This document shows positions 1-8,800 of a stretch of DNA of 64,000 bases, piece by piece. The notes beneath the pieces were generated by a model. The model saw only the letters and a list, made by a program, of their open reading frames with translations, did not search any database and was not told the origin of the DNA. Position 1 is the stretch's first letter; the number at the start of each line of letters is the position of its first letter. Made by a program: the position numbers and the translations under genes. Origin of the DNA: Planctomycetota bacterium. GTDB lineage: Bacteria > Planctomycetota > Planctomycetia > Pirellulales > Thermoguttaceae. The stretch covers positions 1-64,000 of the forward strand of contig JAUWNG010000004.1 of NCBI GenBank assembly GCA_030612765.1, in the 5' to 3' direction.

Positions 1-59
1 GGGCGGGGGCGTGGGGGGGGGGTGCAGGGGGGTGTCACTAGGTTGGGCGGGTTCCCGGC

Positions 60-446
60 CTATTTATGGCGAGTCGGGTGGGGGTTTTGGGGGTGCGGGG
101 TTCGGGGTTCGGGATTTGGAATCTCTCTCTGCTGGCGCGGCGGTTGAACTGCCGCACCAAGAGTGAGGGATCCCGATTCCTGAACCTCGAATCCAGAATC
201 CCGGACCCCGAACCCCGCTTCTCCGTCAATGGCCGGTGAACCGGCCATCCCTCGTCGCTGGTCCCCCGCCCCTCGCTCCTCCGCACAGGCATGAACGTGC
301 ATGTAGAGGATGTACATTCGCCGCAATCGGCCGTCGCCGAGCACCAACTCTTCGAGCCGGGCAGCCCGATCGGCCGTCATCGTGCCCTCGCATTGGGCAC
401 CGGCCAACTCGTAAAGTTCACTGTGATAGTCGGGTGCAACCGTCAT
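60..446 (-). pseudogene. Truncated FecR-like anti-sigma/regulator protein, broken by repeat sequence
   Basis: A 128-aa frame starts 40 bp downstream of an ECF sigma factor gene, where planctomycetes usually carry a FecR-like partner. The first ~60 residues (DRAARLEELVLGDGRLRRMYILYMHVHA) match the N-terminal part of the intact FecR-like protein at 46558. After that the frame runs into low-complexity sequence made of degenerate 7-bp repeats and a palindrome (ATGGCCGG/CCGGCCAT), then hits a TAA at 60-62. No transmembrane segment or FecR domain follows within the window. It is either a pseudogene or a gene whose remaining part lies beyond position 1 in another frame; the G-rich bases 1-59 show no coding signal. 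Confidence 0.55.
83..225. repeat. Degenerate heptanucleotide repeat inside the FecR fragment
   Basis: GGGGTTC-type units (83-122) and CCGAACC/AATCCCG-type units (176-221) recur every 7 bp. They encode the NPEPRTP-like low-complexity tail of the fragment. The same class of insert occupies the same place in the FecR gene at 46558. Confidence 0.6.
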
Positions 447-486
447 TTACGACACTCCGCCGCTCGCTCTCGTTTTTCCTGTTTCT

Positions 487-1026
487 CTACATTCGTTCTC
501 GATCCGCCCTGTCCATCGCCTGCTCGACGCACTCCGCCAGCGTCCGTCGAATACGATTGATGGCGTTGTAGACCGTCGAAATCGGGCGTCCCAATTGCTC
601 GGCTATGTTCTTCGCCGACAGGTCCGAATGGTATCGCAAGTCGAATAACTCGTGGTCGGCCGGCGGAAGTTTGTCCATGCAGAGTTTGAGCAGTTCCTGT
701 AGGTCGCCCAGCCGATCGGATTCCGCTATGGTGTCGGCGCCCACCGCGTCGACGAACTTATCGCTGAACTGGAGCACATCCCGTTTCTGCCGTTGCCGGA
801 AGTACATCACCTGAAAGCGGGCAACTTGCAAAGCCCAGGCCGAAAAGTTCGAGCCGGGCAGAAATTCGTCGAACTTGCGCCACAGCACCGACGCCGTCTC
901 TTGCAGCAGGTCTTCGGCATCGGCGCGATGCACGACCAGCGAGCGGATGAAGCCGTATATCCGCGACTGATGCTGCACGAACAACCGGCCGAAATCGTGT
1001 TCGTCGGATGGTGGCTGCGCCGACAT
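487..1026 (-). CDS. ECF RNA polymerase sigma factor (Rhodopirellula/Verrucomicrobium family)
   Basis: This 179-aa protein has sigma region 2 at residues ~10-80 (FVQHQSRIYGFIRSLV, AEDLLQETASVLWRKF, FSAWALQVARFQVMYFRQRQKR) and region 4 at ~118-170 (LPPADHELFDLRYHSDLSAKNIAEQLGRPISTVYNAINRIRRTL). The WRKFDEF motif in region 2 is characteristic of the planctomycete family. It should direct RNA polymerase to a small extracytoplasmic regulon. The next gene downstream is a broken FecR-like gene, so the usual partner may be lost. It is divergent from the serine protease at 1364. It is similar in type to the second ECF factor at 45992. Confidence 0.93.
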   Translation of the reverse strand: MSAQPPSDEHDFGRLFVQHQSRIYGFIRSLVVHRADAEDLLQETASVLWRKFDEFLPGSNFSAWALQVARFQVMYFRQRQKRDVLQFSDKFVDAVGADTIAESDRLGDLQELLKLCMDKLPPADHELFDLRYHSDLSAKNIAEQLGRPISTVYNAINRIRRTLAECVEQAMDRADRERM

Positions 1027-1196
1027 GAAACCGCCTATCGAGAAGAGTTGCTCCGATATCTCCCAGTATACTTAGCCCCAGCAGGCCGCCTAGAAATGTG
1101 CGCCCATAGAGGAAATAGTGGATAGCGGCCGCAATTACCGCAAAAAATGGAAAAACGGCGGAAATTGACGAAACGCGTGCCAAACCGGGGGAGGGG

Positions 1197-1257
1197 GGAC
1201 TATTCCCCGGCAGGTGAGCGATGCTCCGGCAGGCAATTCTTCCAAAAAATAGTTCTG
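1197..1257. repeat. ~60-bp nested palindromic repeat (copy 1)
   Basis: The ends GACTATT and AATAGTTC are inverted. Inside sit two direct CCGGCAGG units flanking a GAGC-GAT-GCTC mini-hairpin. A near-identical copy lies at 4896-4954. Both precede genes for exported proteins. Confidence 0.7.
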
Positions 1258-1280
1258 ACACATTTTCTTTGCAATTTTCC

Positions 1281-1309
1281 TCGACAAGCGAACTTGGGGG
1301 GCTTATAAT
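1281..1309 (+). promoter_or_regulatory. Sigma-70-type promoter of the serine protease gene
   Basis: A -35 box TCGACA at 1281-1286 and a perfect -10 box TATAAT at 1304-1309 are separated by 17 bp. They lie 55 bp upstream of the ATG at 1364. Confidence 0.65.
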
Positions 1310-1363
1310 GATCGCGTAATTTTAACTTCCAGCAGAGACTAACCGAACGTAAAGGAGCCGGAG

Positions 1364-2374
1364 ATGAAAGGGATCGGATTTGTTCATTTGGCAGTCGTCG
1401 CGGTATTGCTATTGCCCTTTGCCGCGCCGGCATATTCCGGCACGATTCGAGACGACAGGAGCGACTCGCTGTACCTCAACTTAGGCGCCGCGCCCACGTA
1501 TACCAGCGTCGGCCGCGTGGACGGCGCGACCCGTAGGTATAACTTCCTGGCCAGTGGAACCCTGATCGCTCCGGATTGGGTGCTGACAGCCGCACACGTG
1601 GTCAAGGACGCTACTTCGCTTAAGTTCACGGTAGGAGGCACCACGTATACAGGGACGAGTTGGGTAGCGCATAAGGAGTTCAAGAATCGCCGCCTGGGCG
1701 CCGGCTACGACATCGGCTTGATCCACCTCGATACGCCCGTGGAAAATGTTGCTCCGGCGACCCGCTACACGGGTTACGATGAACTAGGGAACGTCGCTAC
1801 CGCGGTGGGATTCGGCATGACCGGAACAGGTTTGACGGGGGCCGTCCTAGCGGCCGGCCAGAAGCGGGCAGGCCAGAACATGGTCGACAACTTCTACCCC
1901 ACCCTGGAAAGCATGCCGAACATAATCCTGATGGATTTCGACCAGCCCGGCGATCCTTACGAGAGTTCATTCGGTTCGGCATTACCGCTTGACCTCGAGT
2001 ACCTCTGCGCTCCCGGGGACAGCGGTGGCGGGTTGTTCGCCGACCTCGGTTTCGGCGAAGAACTGATTGGCGTTCATTCGTTCGGATGGGGTTTACTGGA
2101 CGGCGACCCCAATGCAGATTACGGCGACGCTTCCGGAGATACTCGCGTCAGCGTGTTCAACTCCTGGATCGACGGGGCCATAGACGGCCAAATCGTCGGC
2201 CCAGGCAACAGTGGCGGCAAGGGCAAGAAAAGCAGCCGGTCCAGTTTCGTTCTGGGTGACTACGAGTTCGGCTACATTAGAAATTCCTTAATCCCAGAAC
2301 CCTCCACCCTCACCCTGCTGACAATGGCCGCCTTGGGCATGTTGACCTGCATGTGGCGTCGCCGTCGCTCCTGA
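1364..2374 (+). CDS. Secreted trypsin-like serine protease with PEP-CTERM anchor
   Basis: This 336-aa protein begins with a signal peptide (cleavage likely after AYS, residue ~25). It carries an S1-family catalytic triad: His78 in LTAAHV, Asp116 in GYDIGLI and Ser220 in PGDSGGG. The C-terminus has the PEP-CTERM sorting signal: IPEPSTLTLL, a hydrophobic helix and a WRRRRS basic tail, so it should be exported and processed at the cell surface. The start is set by AAAGGAG at 1351-1357. A Gly/Ser/Lys-rich linker (NSGGKGKKSSRSS) separates protease and anchor. The natural substrate is unknown. Divergent transcription from the ECF factor at 487-1026 suggests, but does not prove, a regulatory link. 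Confidence 0.92.
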   Translation: MKGIGFVHLAVVAVLLLPFAAPAYSGTIRDDRSDSLYLNLGAAPTYTSVGRVDGATRRYNFLASGTLIAPDWVLTAAHVVKDATSLKFTVGGTTYTGTSWVAHKEFKNRRLGAGYDIGLIHLDTPVENVAPATRYTGYDELGNVATAVGFGMTGTGLTGAVLAAGQKRAGQNMVDNFYPTLESMPNIILMDFDQPGDPYESSFGSALPLDLEYLCAPGDSGGGLFADLGFGEELIGVHSFGWGLLDGDPNADYGDASGDTRVSVFNSWIDGAIDGQIVGPGNSGGKGKKSSRSSFVLGDYEFGYIRNSLIPEPSTLTLLTMAALGMLTCMWRRRRS

Positions 2375-2473
2375 TCTTAGCACGGGCGGGTGGCACTGCC
2401 GAGCGAGGATTAATTAATTAAGATTAAGGGGTCGGGAGTCTTTGATGCGTCACAACTTAAGACTCCAGACCCT

Positions 2474-2668
2474 CGGTGGACGGATTAGGAAATCCGTCCT
2501 ACAACTCGCCAAATTGCGGCGTGCAAGCACGCCGGCTAAAACACTATGAAGCGGCTTTACGGCCAATCCCAGTCGTCCGCGTCATCGTCGTCGTCGAGCG
2601 AGGCAAAAACGTGGTCGAGGGCGTTCGTCTCGCTCGGCAGCCGTCTGACGCCCAGCGGTAGGGTCTCG
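2474..2668. repeat. ~195-bp duplication of the 3' end and downstream hairpins of the giant gene
   Basis: This block closely matches 5762-5969, including the two hairpins (2478-2499 and 2517-2534) that follow the giant gene's stop codon. The match ends sharply at about 2668. Confidence 0.85.
2557..2668 (-). pseudogene. Remnant of a second giant metzincin-type gene (C-terminal ~36 codons)
   Basis: The minus strand reads ETLPLGVRRLPSETNALDHV followed by an aspartate-rich tail and a TAA at 2557-2559. This is nearly the same as the last residues of the 6926-aa protein at 5850-26630. No zinc-binding helix or other part of the protein is found next to it. It therefore looks like the surviving end of a paralogue, or a copied fragment, not an expressed gene. 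Confidence 0.7.
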
Positions 2669-3047
2669 GCATCCTCGACACCCTTTCCCGTTCTGGTTCA
2701 ACATCGTGATGCCCTGATGGCGTCCCGACATCAGATGGTTCTCGGATAGGATGCAGTCCGAGGCTGCAACTCGAAAAGCTGCTTCCTGATCGGCGATGAC
2801 GTGGAGCGTACAATGAAAGCACACCTTGCGTCGAAACAAGGGCGAAATGCTCCGCATCTTCGCCAGCAGTTAGTACCTCGAAGTCAGATCGTCGCAGCCC
2901 CAAACACTCGCGCAAACTCTGCCCCAGCAAGCAATACCGGCTGGGCAAGATATTACGGCCTTGGAATCCTCTGTAAAGGGAGTATGCCACGTTTCCGATT
3001 CCGACTATGTCTTATTGTGCGCGCCAAGTTCGTCTTGCGGAATTAGC
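2669..3047. other. Unassigned intergenic sequence
   Basis: Short frames exist on both strands, for example minus-strand 2582-2857, but none has a recognisable domain or a ribosome binding site. It may hold decayed coding sequence from the gene whose 3' end survives at 2557-2668. Confidence 0.5.
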
Positions 3048-4865
3048 ATGAAAACGCCCACCTTCCGACTGCCATCTGTTTGCCGAAACTGGAATCGTGT
3101 TCGCGGGGAGTCGATGTGGTTTGGACTCGCGCTGAACCCCGTTGTGTTGCTATTTCTGCTCTTCGCTTGCTCCGTCCTGGCGCCAGGTTCCGCCGCCGCG
3201 CTGGAACGCGACGAAATCAAAGTGGCCGACACGTCGAGCCCGCGGACCACCTTGAAGAGCTTCATTGATGGCTGCAACGAAATCTATGAACTCATACATG
3301 CAAAGAAATATCTCGATCAAACTGCACCGGAGCAGGACGAACTTGTTGCGCGGGTTCTGGATTGCATCGACACGAGCAAACTCCCGGCCTTCACTCGGGA
3401 GGAGCGCGCCGGAGAAACGGCCGTATGCCTTAAGGAAATATTGGATCGCGTCAGACTGCCGCCTTGGGATGAGATTCCCGGCACAGAAGAGATCGAAAAA
3501 GCCGGTGGATTCGAGAAGTTATCGCATTGGAGGATTCCGGGTACCCGAATCACGATCGCCCGCGTCGAAGAAGGATCTCGCCGGCACGAGTACCTTTTCT
3601 CCCCCGGAACCGTGGAACGCGCGATAAGGTACTTCCACCAAGTTCAGCCCAAGGAGTATCGTAAAGAGGGGGACGGGCCCGAGGTGTCCAAAAACTTCTA
3701 TCAGTGGTATTTTTCGGTGCCGGGCCATCCGGCGTTAGCGGCAATTGTATCACGGCTGCCGGAGTGGATGCAGCGAGGGCGAACGTGGGGGCTCGCAAAT
3801 TGGAAATGGCCTGGACTTTTCGTCACGCTGCTGATCACAATCGCTCTGATGGTGGTGGCGTACAAGCTTCAAGCATACTTCACCCGCCGATGGCGGGAAA
3901 AAGGGTTGGCAAGACACTGGCTGACACTCCTCTTCCCAATTGCCGCCATGCTGGTTCCTTTGGCCTTCGGGTACGTCACGCGATATTATCTGACAGTGCG
4001 GGGCACTCCACTTTATACCCTAACTTTTCTTTCCATGACGACAATGTTCTTTGCGGCGCTCGTTGTGGTTTTCGGAGTTAGCAGCAGGATCGCCGAAAGC
4101 ATCATTGCATCGCCGCAAATCAACCCTCACGGGCTCAATGCCCAGCTAATCCGCATCGTCTCCCAAACGCTTAGCATAGTCGCAGCGGCGATCCTGTTTG
4201 TTGCAGTGGGACAACATCTCGGCATCCCCATTGCGACACTCATAGCAGGCGCCGGTATCGGTGGCGTGGCACTCGCATTTGGGGCCCAAGACACGCTGAA
4301 GACTCTGTTTGGGACAGTAATGCTCATGGCCGATAAGCCGTTTCGCGTGGGTGAGCGAATCATCTTTGGCAAGTACGACGGCGTGGTCGAAGACATTGGC
4401 TTGCGCTCCACAAAGATTCGTCTGTTAACGGGGCATCAAGTCACCATCCCAAACGGGGAATTGGCCGGCACCGACATAGAGAATGTTGGACGCCGACCGC
4501 ACATTCGCAAGATTTCAGATATCCATATTCCGCTGGACACGCCACGAGAAAAGCTGGAGAAGGCAATTGCAATTATCCGAGCCGCACTCAATAGTCACGA
4601 AGGCATGGATCCGAAATTTCCGGCCAGAGTCTTCTTCACGGACTTCGTTCCTACGGCCTTCAACATTCGAGTGATTTACTGGTACAACCCGCCCAACTAC
4701 TGGGATTTCTTGGCGTTCAGCGAGAAGATCAATCTTGAGATCCTCCGCGCGTTTGAAGAACAAGGAATACAATTCTCGTTGCCCTTCAGGGTAGCCTATA
4801 CGTCCGTCGAAAATGAAGAGAAGCCAATCGAGGTAAGAATGGTCGATGGTCGAGGCACGTCGTGA
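3048..4865 (+). CDS. MscS-family mechanosensitive ion channel with large periplasmic N-terminal domain
   Basis: About 605 aa. A signal peptide (WFGLALNPVVLLFLLFACSV) precedes a ~200-residue periplasmic region. Then come transmembrane helices at WPGLFVTLLITIALMVVAYK, LLFPIAAMLVPLAFGYV and LSMTTMFFAALVVVFGVSS. The MscS pore helix and beta domain follow (LIAGAGIGGVALAFGAQDTLKTLFG, DKPFRVGERI, LRSTKIRLLTGHQVTIPNGEL). It should act as a stretch-gated channel in the inner membrane that releases solutes on osmotic downshift. The start is uncertain: ATG 3048 gives a long n-region, while ATG 3114 follows GGGGAG closely and would place the signal peptide at the very N-terminus. Confidence 0.88.
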   Translation: MKTPTFRLPSVCRNWNRVRGESMWFGLALNPVVLLFLLFACSVLAPGSAAALERDEIKVADTSSPRTTLKSFIDGCNEIYELIHAKKYLDQTAPEQDELVARVLDCIDTSKLPAFTREERAGETAVCLKEILDRVRLPPWDEIPGTEEIEKAGGFEKLSHWRIPGTRITIARVEEGSRRHEYLFSPGTVERAIRYFHQVQPKEYRKEGDGPEVSKNFYQWYFSVPGHPALAAIVSRLPEWMQRGRTWGLANWKWPGLFVTLLITIALMVVAYKLQAYFTRRWREKGLARHWLTLLFPIAAMLVPLAFGYVTRYYLTVRGTPLYTLTFLSMTTMFFAALVVVFGVSSRIAESIIASPQINPHGLNAQLIRIVSQTLSIVAAAILFVAVGQHLGIPIATLIAGAGIGGVALAFGAQDTLKTLFGTVMLMADKPFRVGERIIFGKYDGVVEDIGLRSTKIRLLTGHQVTIPNGELAGTDIENVGRRPHIRKISDIHIPLDTPREKLEKAIAIIRAALNSHEGMDPKFPARVFFTDFVPTAFNIRVIYWYNPPNYWDFLAFSEKINLEILRAFEEQGIQFSLPFRVAYTSVENEEKPIEVRMVDGRGTS

Positions 4866-4895
4866 GCCAAAAGCCAGGGGGTGAAAAAGGGGGCA

Positions 4896-4954
4896 GAACT
4901 ATTTTTCGGCAGGTGAGCGATGCTCCGGCAGGCAATTTTTCCAGGAAATAGTTC
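4896..4954. repeat. ~60-bp nested palindromic repeat (copy 2)
   Basis: The ends GAACTATTTTTC and GAAATAGTTC are inverted, with the same CGGCAGG direct repeats and GAGC-GAT-GCTC core as 1197-1257. It lies 35 bp before the lipoprotein start at 4989. Confidence 0.75.
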
Positions 4955-4988
4955 CGACCTTTTTCTTCCCCTATGAAGAGGGACGTTG

Positions 4989-5702
4989 ATGCTGCGAAAT
5001 CTGGTTTATCTCGCCTTGTTGTTCAGCACCGTTTCATGCAGTCGAGGAAACGGTGGTCCAGATGCCGACGTGCCTTCTCGGCGGGATCAGTCTCAAGCAG
5101 GCCCGGGGACCGATGCCGATCGACCGCCCCCGCCGGAAACGTCTTGGACCGCGGAGTACGAGCAAATCAGTGCGGTGCTGGAACTCTCGGACCAGGAGAA
5201 GGCAAAACTGAAAGCTGCGTTCAAAGCCCGCGCTGAAGCCTTCACGCAATGGCGGACGGAGAAGGTCGCGAAGTTGGCTCAGTTTGAGCAGCAGATGAAA
5301 CGAGCCGCGAAAGACCGTGACCTGGCAGGCTTCAGGCGGGCCACGGCAAAGGCCGGGCCGCTGCGAAATGAACTCCGCAAGCTTCTTAAGACGCATCAGG
5401 CGAACATTCTGGAAGCACTGTCTCCCGAATATCGGCTTAAGTGGGAAGCGCACCAGGTGTCCGAGAGAATCCTGGACCTCATGCAGCCGTTGAATTTGTC
5501 CGACCGGCAAATCTCACAAGTGCGGACCGAAGCGCCCTCCACGGTCCGTGCGTCCGTCAACGAGCCCAATCCCAAGGCGGTAGCGTATCTGAAATTGGAA
5601 CGGACAGTTGAACTCAGCGTGTTGACGGCCGAGCAACGTCAGGCCTTTCAGGAGATCAAAAAGAAAAACCCGCTACGGTCGTTGAAGTGGTTGCTGCAAT
5701 GA
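4989..5702 (+). CDS. Predicted lipoprotein, helical, function unknown
   Basis: This 237-aa protein has a type II signal peptide ending in a lipobox-like STVSC (Cys at ~16). A Pro/Asp-rich linker follows, then an almost fully helical charged region (residues ~60-230). Segments such as LSDQEKAKLKAAFKARAEAF and LTAEQRQAFQEI resemble the Spy/CpxP-like helical repeats seen in many planctomycete periplasmic proteins. ATG 4989 follows AGAGGGA; a TTG immediately before it (4986) is less likely. No catalytic motif is visible. It is separated from mscS by repeat copy 2, so an independent transcript is possible. Confidence 0.75.
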   Translation: MLRNLVYLALLFSTVSCSRGNGGPDADVPSRRDQSQAGPGTDADRPPPPETSWTAEYEQISAVLELSDQEKAKLKAAFKARAEAFTQWRTEKVAKLAQFEQQMKRAAKDRDLAGFRRATAKAGPLRNELRKLLKTHQANILEALSPEYRLKWEAHQVSERILDLMQPLNLSDRQISQVRTEAPSTVRASVNEPNPKAVAYLKLERTVELSVLTAEQRQAFQEIKKKNPLRSLKWLLQ

Positions 5703-5765
5703 ATGACAAAAATGGCATAGCCGCCGGAAAATCTTGCCACACACGACCCCTTTCGGTCCCCCGGT

Positions 5766-5822
5766 GGACGGATTAGGAAATCCGTCCTACAACTCGCCAA
5801 ATTGCGGCGTGCAAGCACGCCG
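5766..5822 (-). terminator. Tandem hairpins downstream of the giant gene
   Basis: GGACGGATT/AATCCGTCC (5766-5787) and CGGCGTGC/GCACGCCG (5805-5822) form two strong stems just past the stop of the minus-strand giant gene. They could stop transcription but lack a clear U tract. The same pair is duplicated at 2478-2534, so they are also a dispersed repeat. Confidence 0.45.
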
Positions 5823-5849
5823 GCCAAACGGTGAAGCGGCTTACACGGC

Positions 5850-8800
5850 TTACAACCAATCCCAGTCGTCCGCGTCATCGTCGTCATCGTCGAGCGAGGC
5901 AAAGACGTGGTCGAGGACGTTCGTTTCGCTCGGCAGCCGTCTGACGCCCAGCGGCAGGGTCTCGAACATAAGCCCTTCGTCGGCGTGCTCGAAACCGAGC
6001 ACGTGTCCCATCTCGTGCATCACGGTCGTCAGCAGGTCGGCGCGGCCCTCGGCGGCGGTGTCCGACCGGGCCGATAGAACGTCGGAGGCAAGCCAGGCGA
6101 ACTCCTCGTCTTCGCCGGGCGTGGGGTCGACGAACCAGCCGTAGCCGGCCGCGTCGTCGTCGATCAGTATCTTGCCGTCGGTCGTCGCGCCCAGCAGTTT
6201 GCCCGGCAGATCGGTAACTTCGACGGAGACGCCGGCCAAGGCGGTCGCGGCCCGGGATCCGAACGTTTCTTCCAGCCGATACGCCGCTTCCGCCACGATG
6301 GAATAGATGTCCGCGTCCGTTACGGCGCTTGCCGGGCCATCCGGCGGCAGCGACGCCTCGACCGTCAGCGCGGCCAGGACTTGGAACGTGCCTTGGTTGA
6401 TGGAAGTCTGTCCGGCATAATCGGTTACCTGGATCATATATTCGTGGGTTTCCGCGGCCACCGGTCCAAAGACTCCGTAGCAGTAGCCGGCGGCGCTCGG
6501 ACCGCCGACCTGGGAGACGGTCTGGCCATCGACTTCCAACAACCGCGGGGCGACCCCATTGGGGCCGGTCACGGCCCAGGTGATGACCAACTCGTCGCTC
6601 GAATCCAATATGCCGTCGCCTCCCGGTTGCGCCTCGGCGACGACCACCTGTGAGATTACCGGCCCGGCGACGGTCGCCGCCGCCACGTCGAACGTGCCGT
6701 CGTACGTTTTGGTGACGCCGTTGGTGTCGGTCACTTCGATCGTGTAATCGTGGTTTCCCACGACCACCGGTCCGAAGACGCCATAGCAATAGCCGGCGGC
6801 GCTCGGGCCGCCAACATAGGAGGCGGCTTGACCGTCAACCTTTAACGAGCGTGAGGCGACTCCGTTGGGGCCGGTTACGGCCCAGGTGATGACCAGTTGG
6901 TCGTTTGAATCCAGTGTGCCGTCGCCGCCCAGTTGCGCTTCGGCGACGACCACCTGTGAGATCACCGGCCCGGCGGCGGTCGCCGCCGCCACGTCGAACG
7001 TACCGGACTCGGATTTGGAAACGCCGTTGGTGTCGGTGACTTCGATCGTGTAATCGTGGTTTCCCACGGCCACCGGTCCGAAGACGCCGTAGCAATAGCC
7101 GGCGGCGGACGGGCCACCGACCTGGGAGACGGTCTGGCCGTCGACCTCCAACGAGCGTGAGGCGACGCCGTTGGGGCCGGTTACGGCCCAGGTGATGACC
7201 AGTTGGTCGTTTGAATCCAGTGTGCCGTCGCCGCCCAGTTGCACCTCGGCGACGACCACCTGTGATATCACTGGCCCGGCGGGGGCGATATATGTATACG
7301 TTACGCTGTTGTCGCCGCTGGTGGATGCCTGATTGGGAGTGCCCAATGTGTTGTGAGCCATCCCGGCGGCGATTGAGGCGGTGACGGTGCCGCTGCCGGT
7401 CATGCCGGCGACCGACACGTCGTAGGTCGTTCCGTCCACGCCGACTGGCGTCACGGCGGTGACATACGCTCCCAGCGGGTCTCCGCCGATGGTGACGTCG
7501 GCGGCTGCGAAATCGGTCACCGCGGCGCCGAACACCACGCGGAAGACGATCGGCGAGGCCGAGGTTGGATCGACCTGACCGGGCGCCTCGTCGATCGTGA
7601 CCGTCAGCGGCGCCGCGGCGGGGGAGATGTATTTGGCGAGGAAAGCGTCCCGGCCGCCGGCGCTGTGCAACTGATAAACCGCCGCGCTGGGATCGAAGTC
7701 AACGGCGCCGTGGAAATAGCCGGTCGTGTAGACGGCCCCGGTGGCCGAGTAGACGGCCACGCCGCTCGCGCTGTCTTCACCGGTTCCTCCGGTGCGTTGT
7801 GCCCAGACGAAACCGCCGGCGGAGTTCAACTTGAGGACAAAGGCGTCTTTCTGTCCGGCGCTGGTCAGATTGTAGGTTCCCGCGCCGGGGTCAAAGTCGG
7901 CGATGCCGTAGAACCCGCCGGTTACGTAGACGCCGCCGGCGTTGTCCAGGGCGATGTCGCCGGCGAAGTCCCAACCGGTGCCGCCGAATCCGCCGGCCCA
8001 GACGAAATTGCCCGACGAGGTCAATTTAGAGGCGAAGAGCCGTCGGTATCCGGCGCTGTCGAGGTTATACGTTCCAGCGCCCGGATCGAAGTCGACCACA
8101 CCCTGGAAACCGCCGGTAAGATATACCGAGCCGTCGGAGGCGATGGCGACGTCGGCGCCGTATTCATCGTTGGCGCCGCCCATCCGCCTGGCCCATGCAA
8201 AGGCGCCGTCGGCGTTCAACTTTGAGAGGAACACGTCGCTGTCGCCGGCGCAGGAGAGCGCGAACTGGTTGGGTCCGGGGTCGAAATCGGCGACGCCCTC
8301 GAAGCTGCCGGTGGTATAGACGCTGTTGTCCGCGGCCACGGCGATTCCCATACCGTTGCTACTTCCCTGCGACCAACCCGTTCCGCCGACGCGCTTGGCC
8401 CAGACGAAGTTTCCGTCGTAGTCCAGTTTCGAGATAAAGACGTCCTTCGGTCCGATACTGGTGAGATTGTAGACGCCCTCGCCGGGATCGAAGTCGACGT
8501 TCGTACCGGTGATCGCAGTGACGAAGAATCCGGTGGAGTAAACGCTGCCGTCCGTTCCCACGGCGATGTCGTTGGCGACTTCCTCGTTGGCGCCGCCCAT
8601 TCCGCGTGCCCAAACGAGTCCGCCCGCGGAATCGAGCTTCATCACAAAGGCGTCCTTGTTGCCGGCGGCGGTGAGGTTATGGACGCCCGGGCCGGAGAGG
8701 AAATCGGCGGTTTGAGAGAAACTGCCGCTGACGCAAACGACATCGTCCGATCCGACGCTGACGCCGGTGGCTGCGTCGTCGCCTTCGCCTCCGATGGCGC

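Noticed and set aside
1-59. G-rich start of the window as a gene end or G-quadruplex regulator
   Set aside because: It is too short and too close to the edge to judge; it more likely belongs to the degenerate repeat that breaks the FecR fragment.
758-1261. Second protein overlapping the ECF sigma gene
   Set aside because: It shares the strand with the sigma factor but lies in another frame, with no ribosome site or family match.
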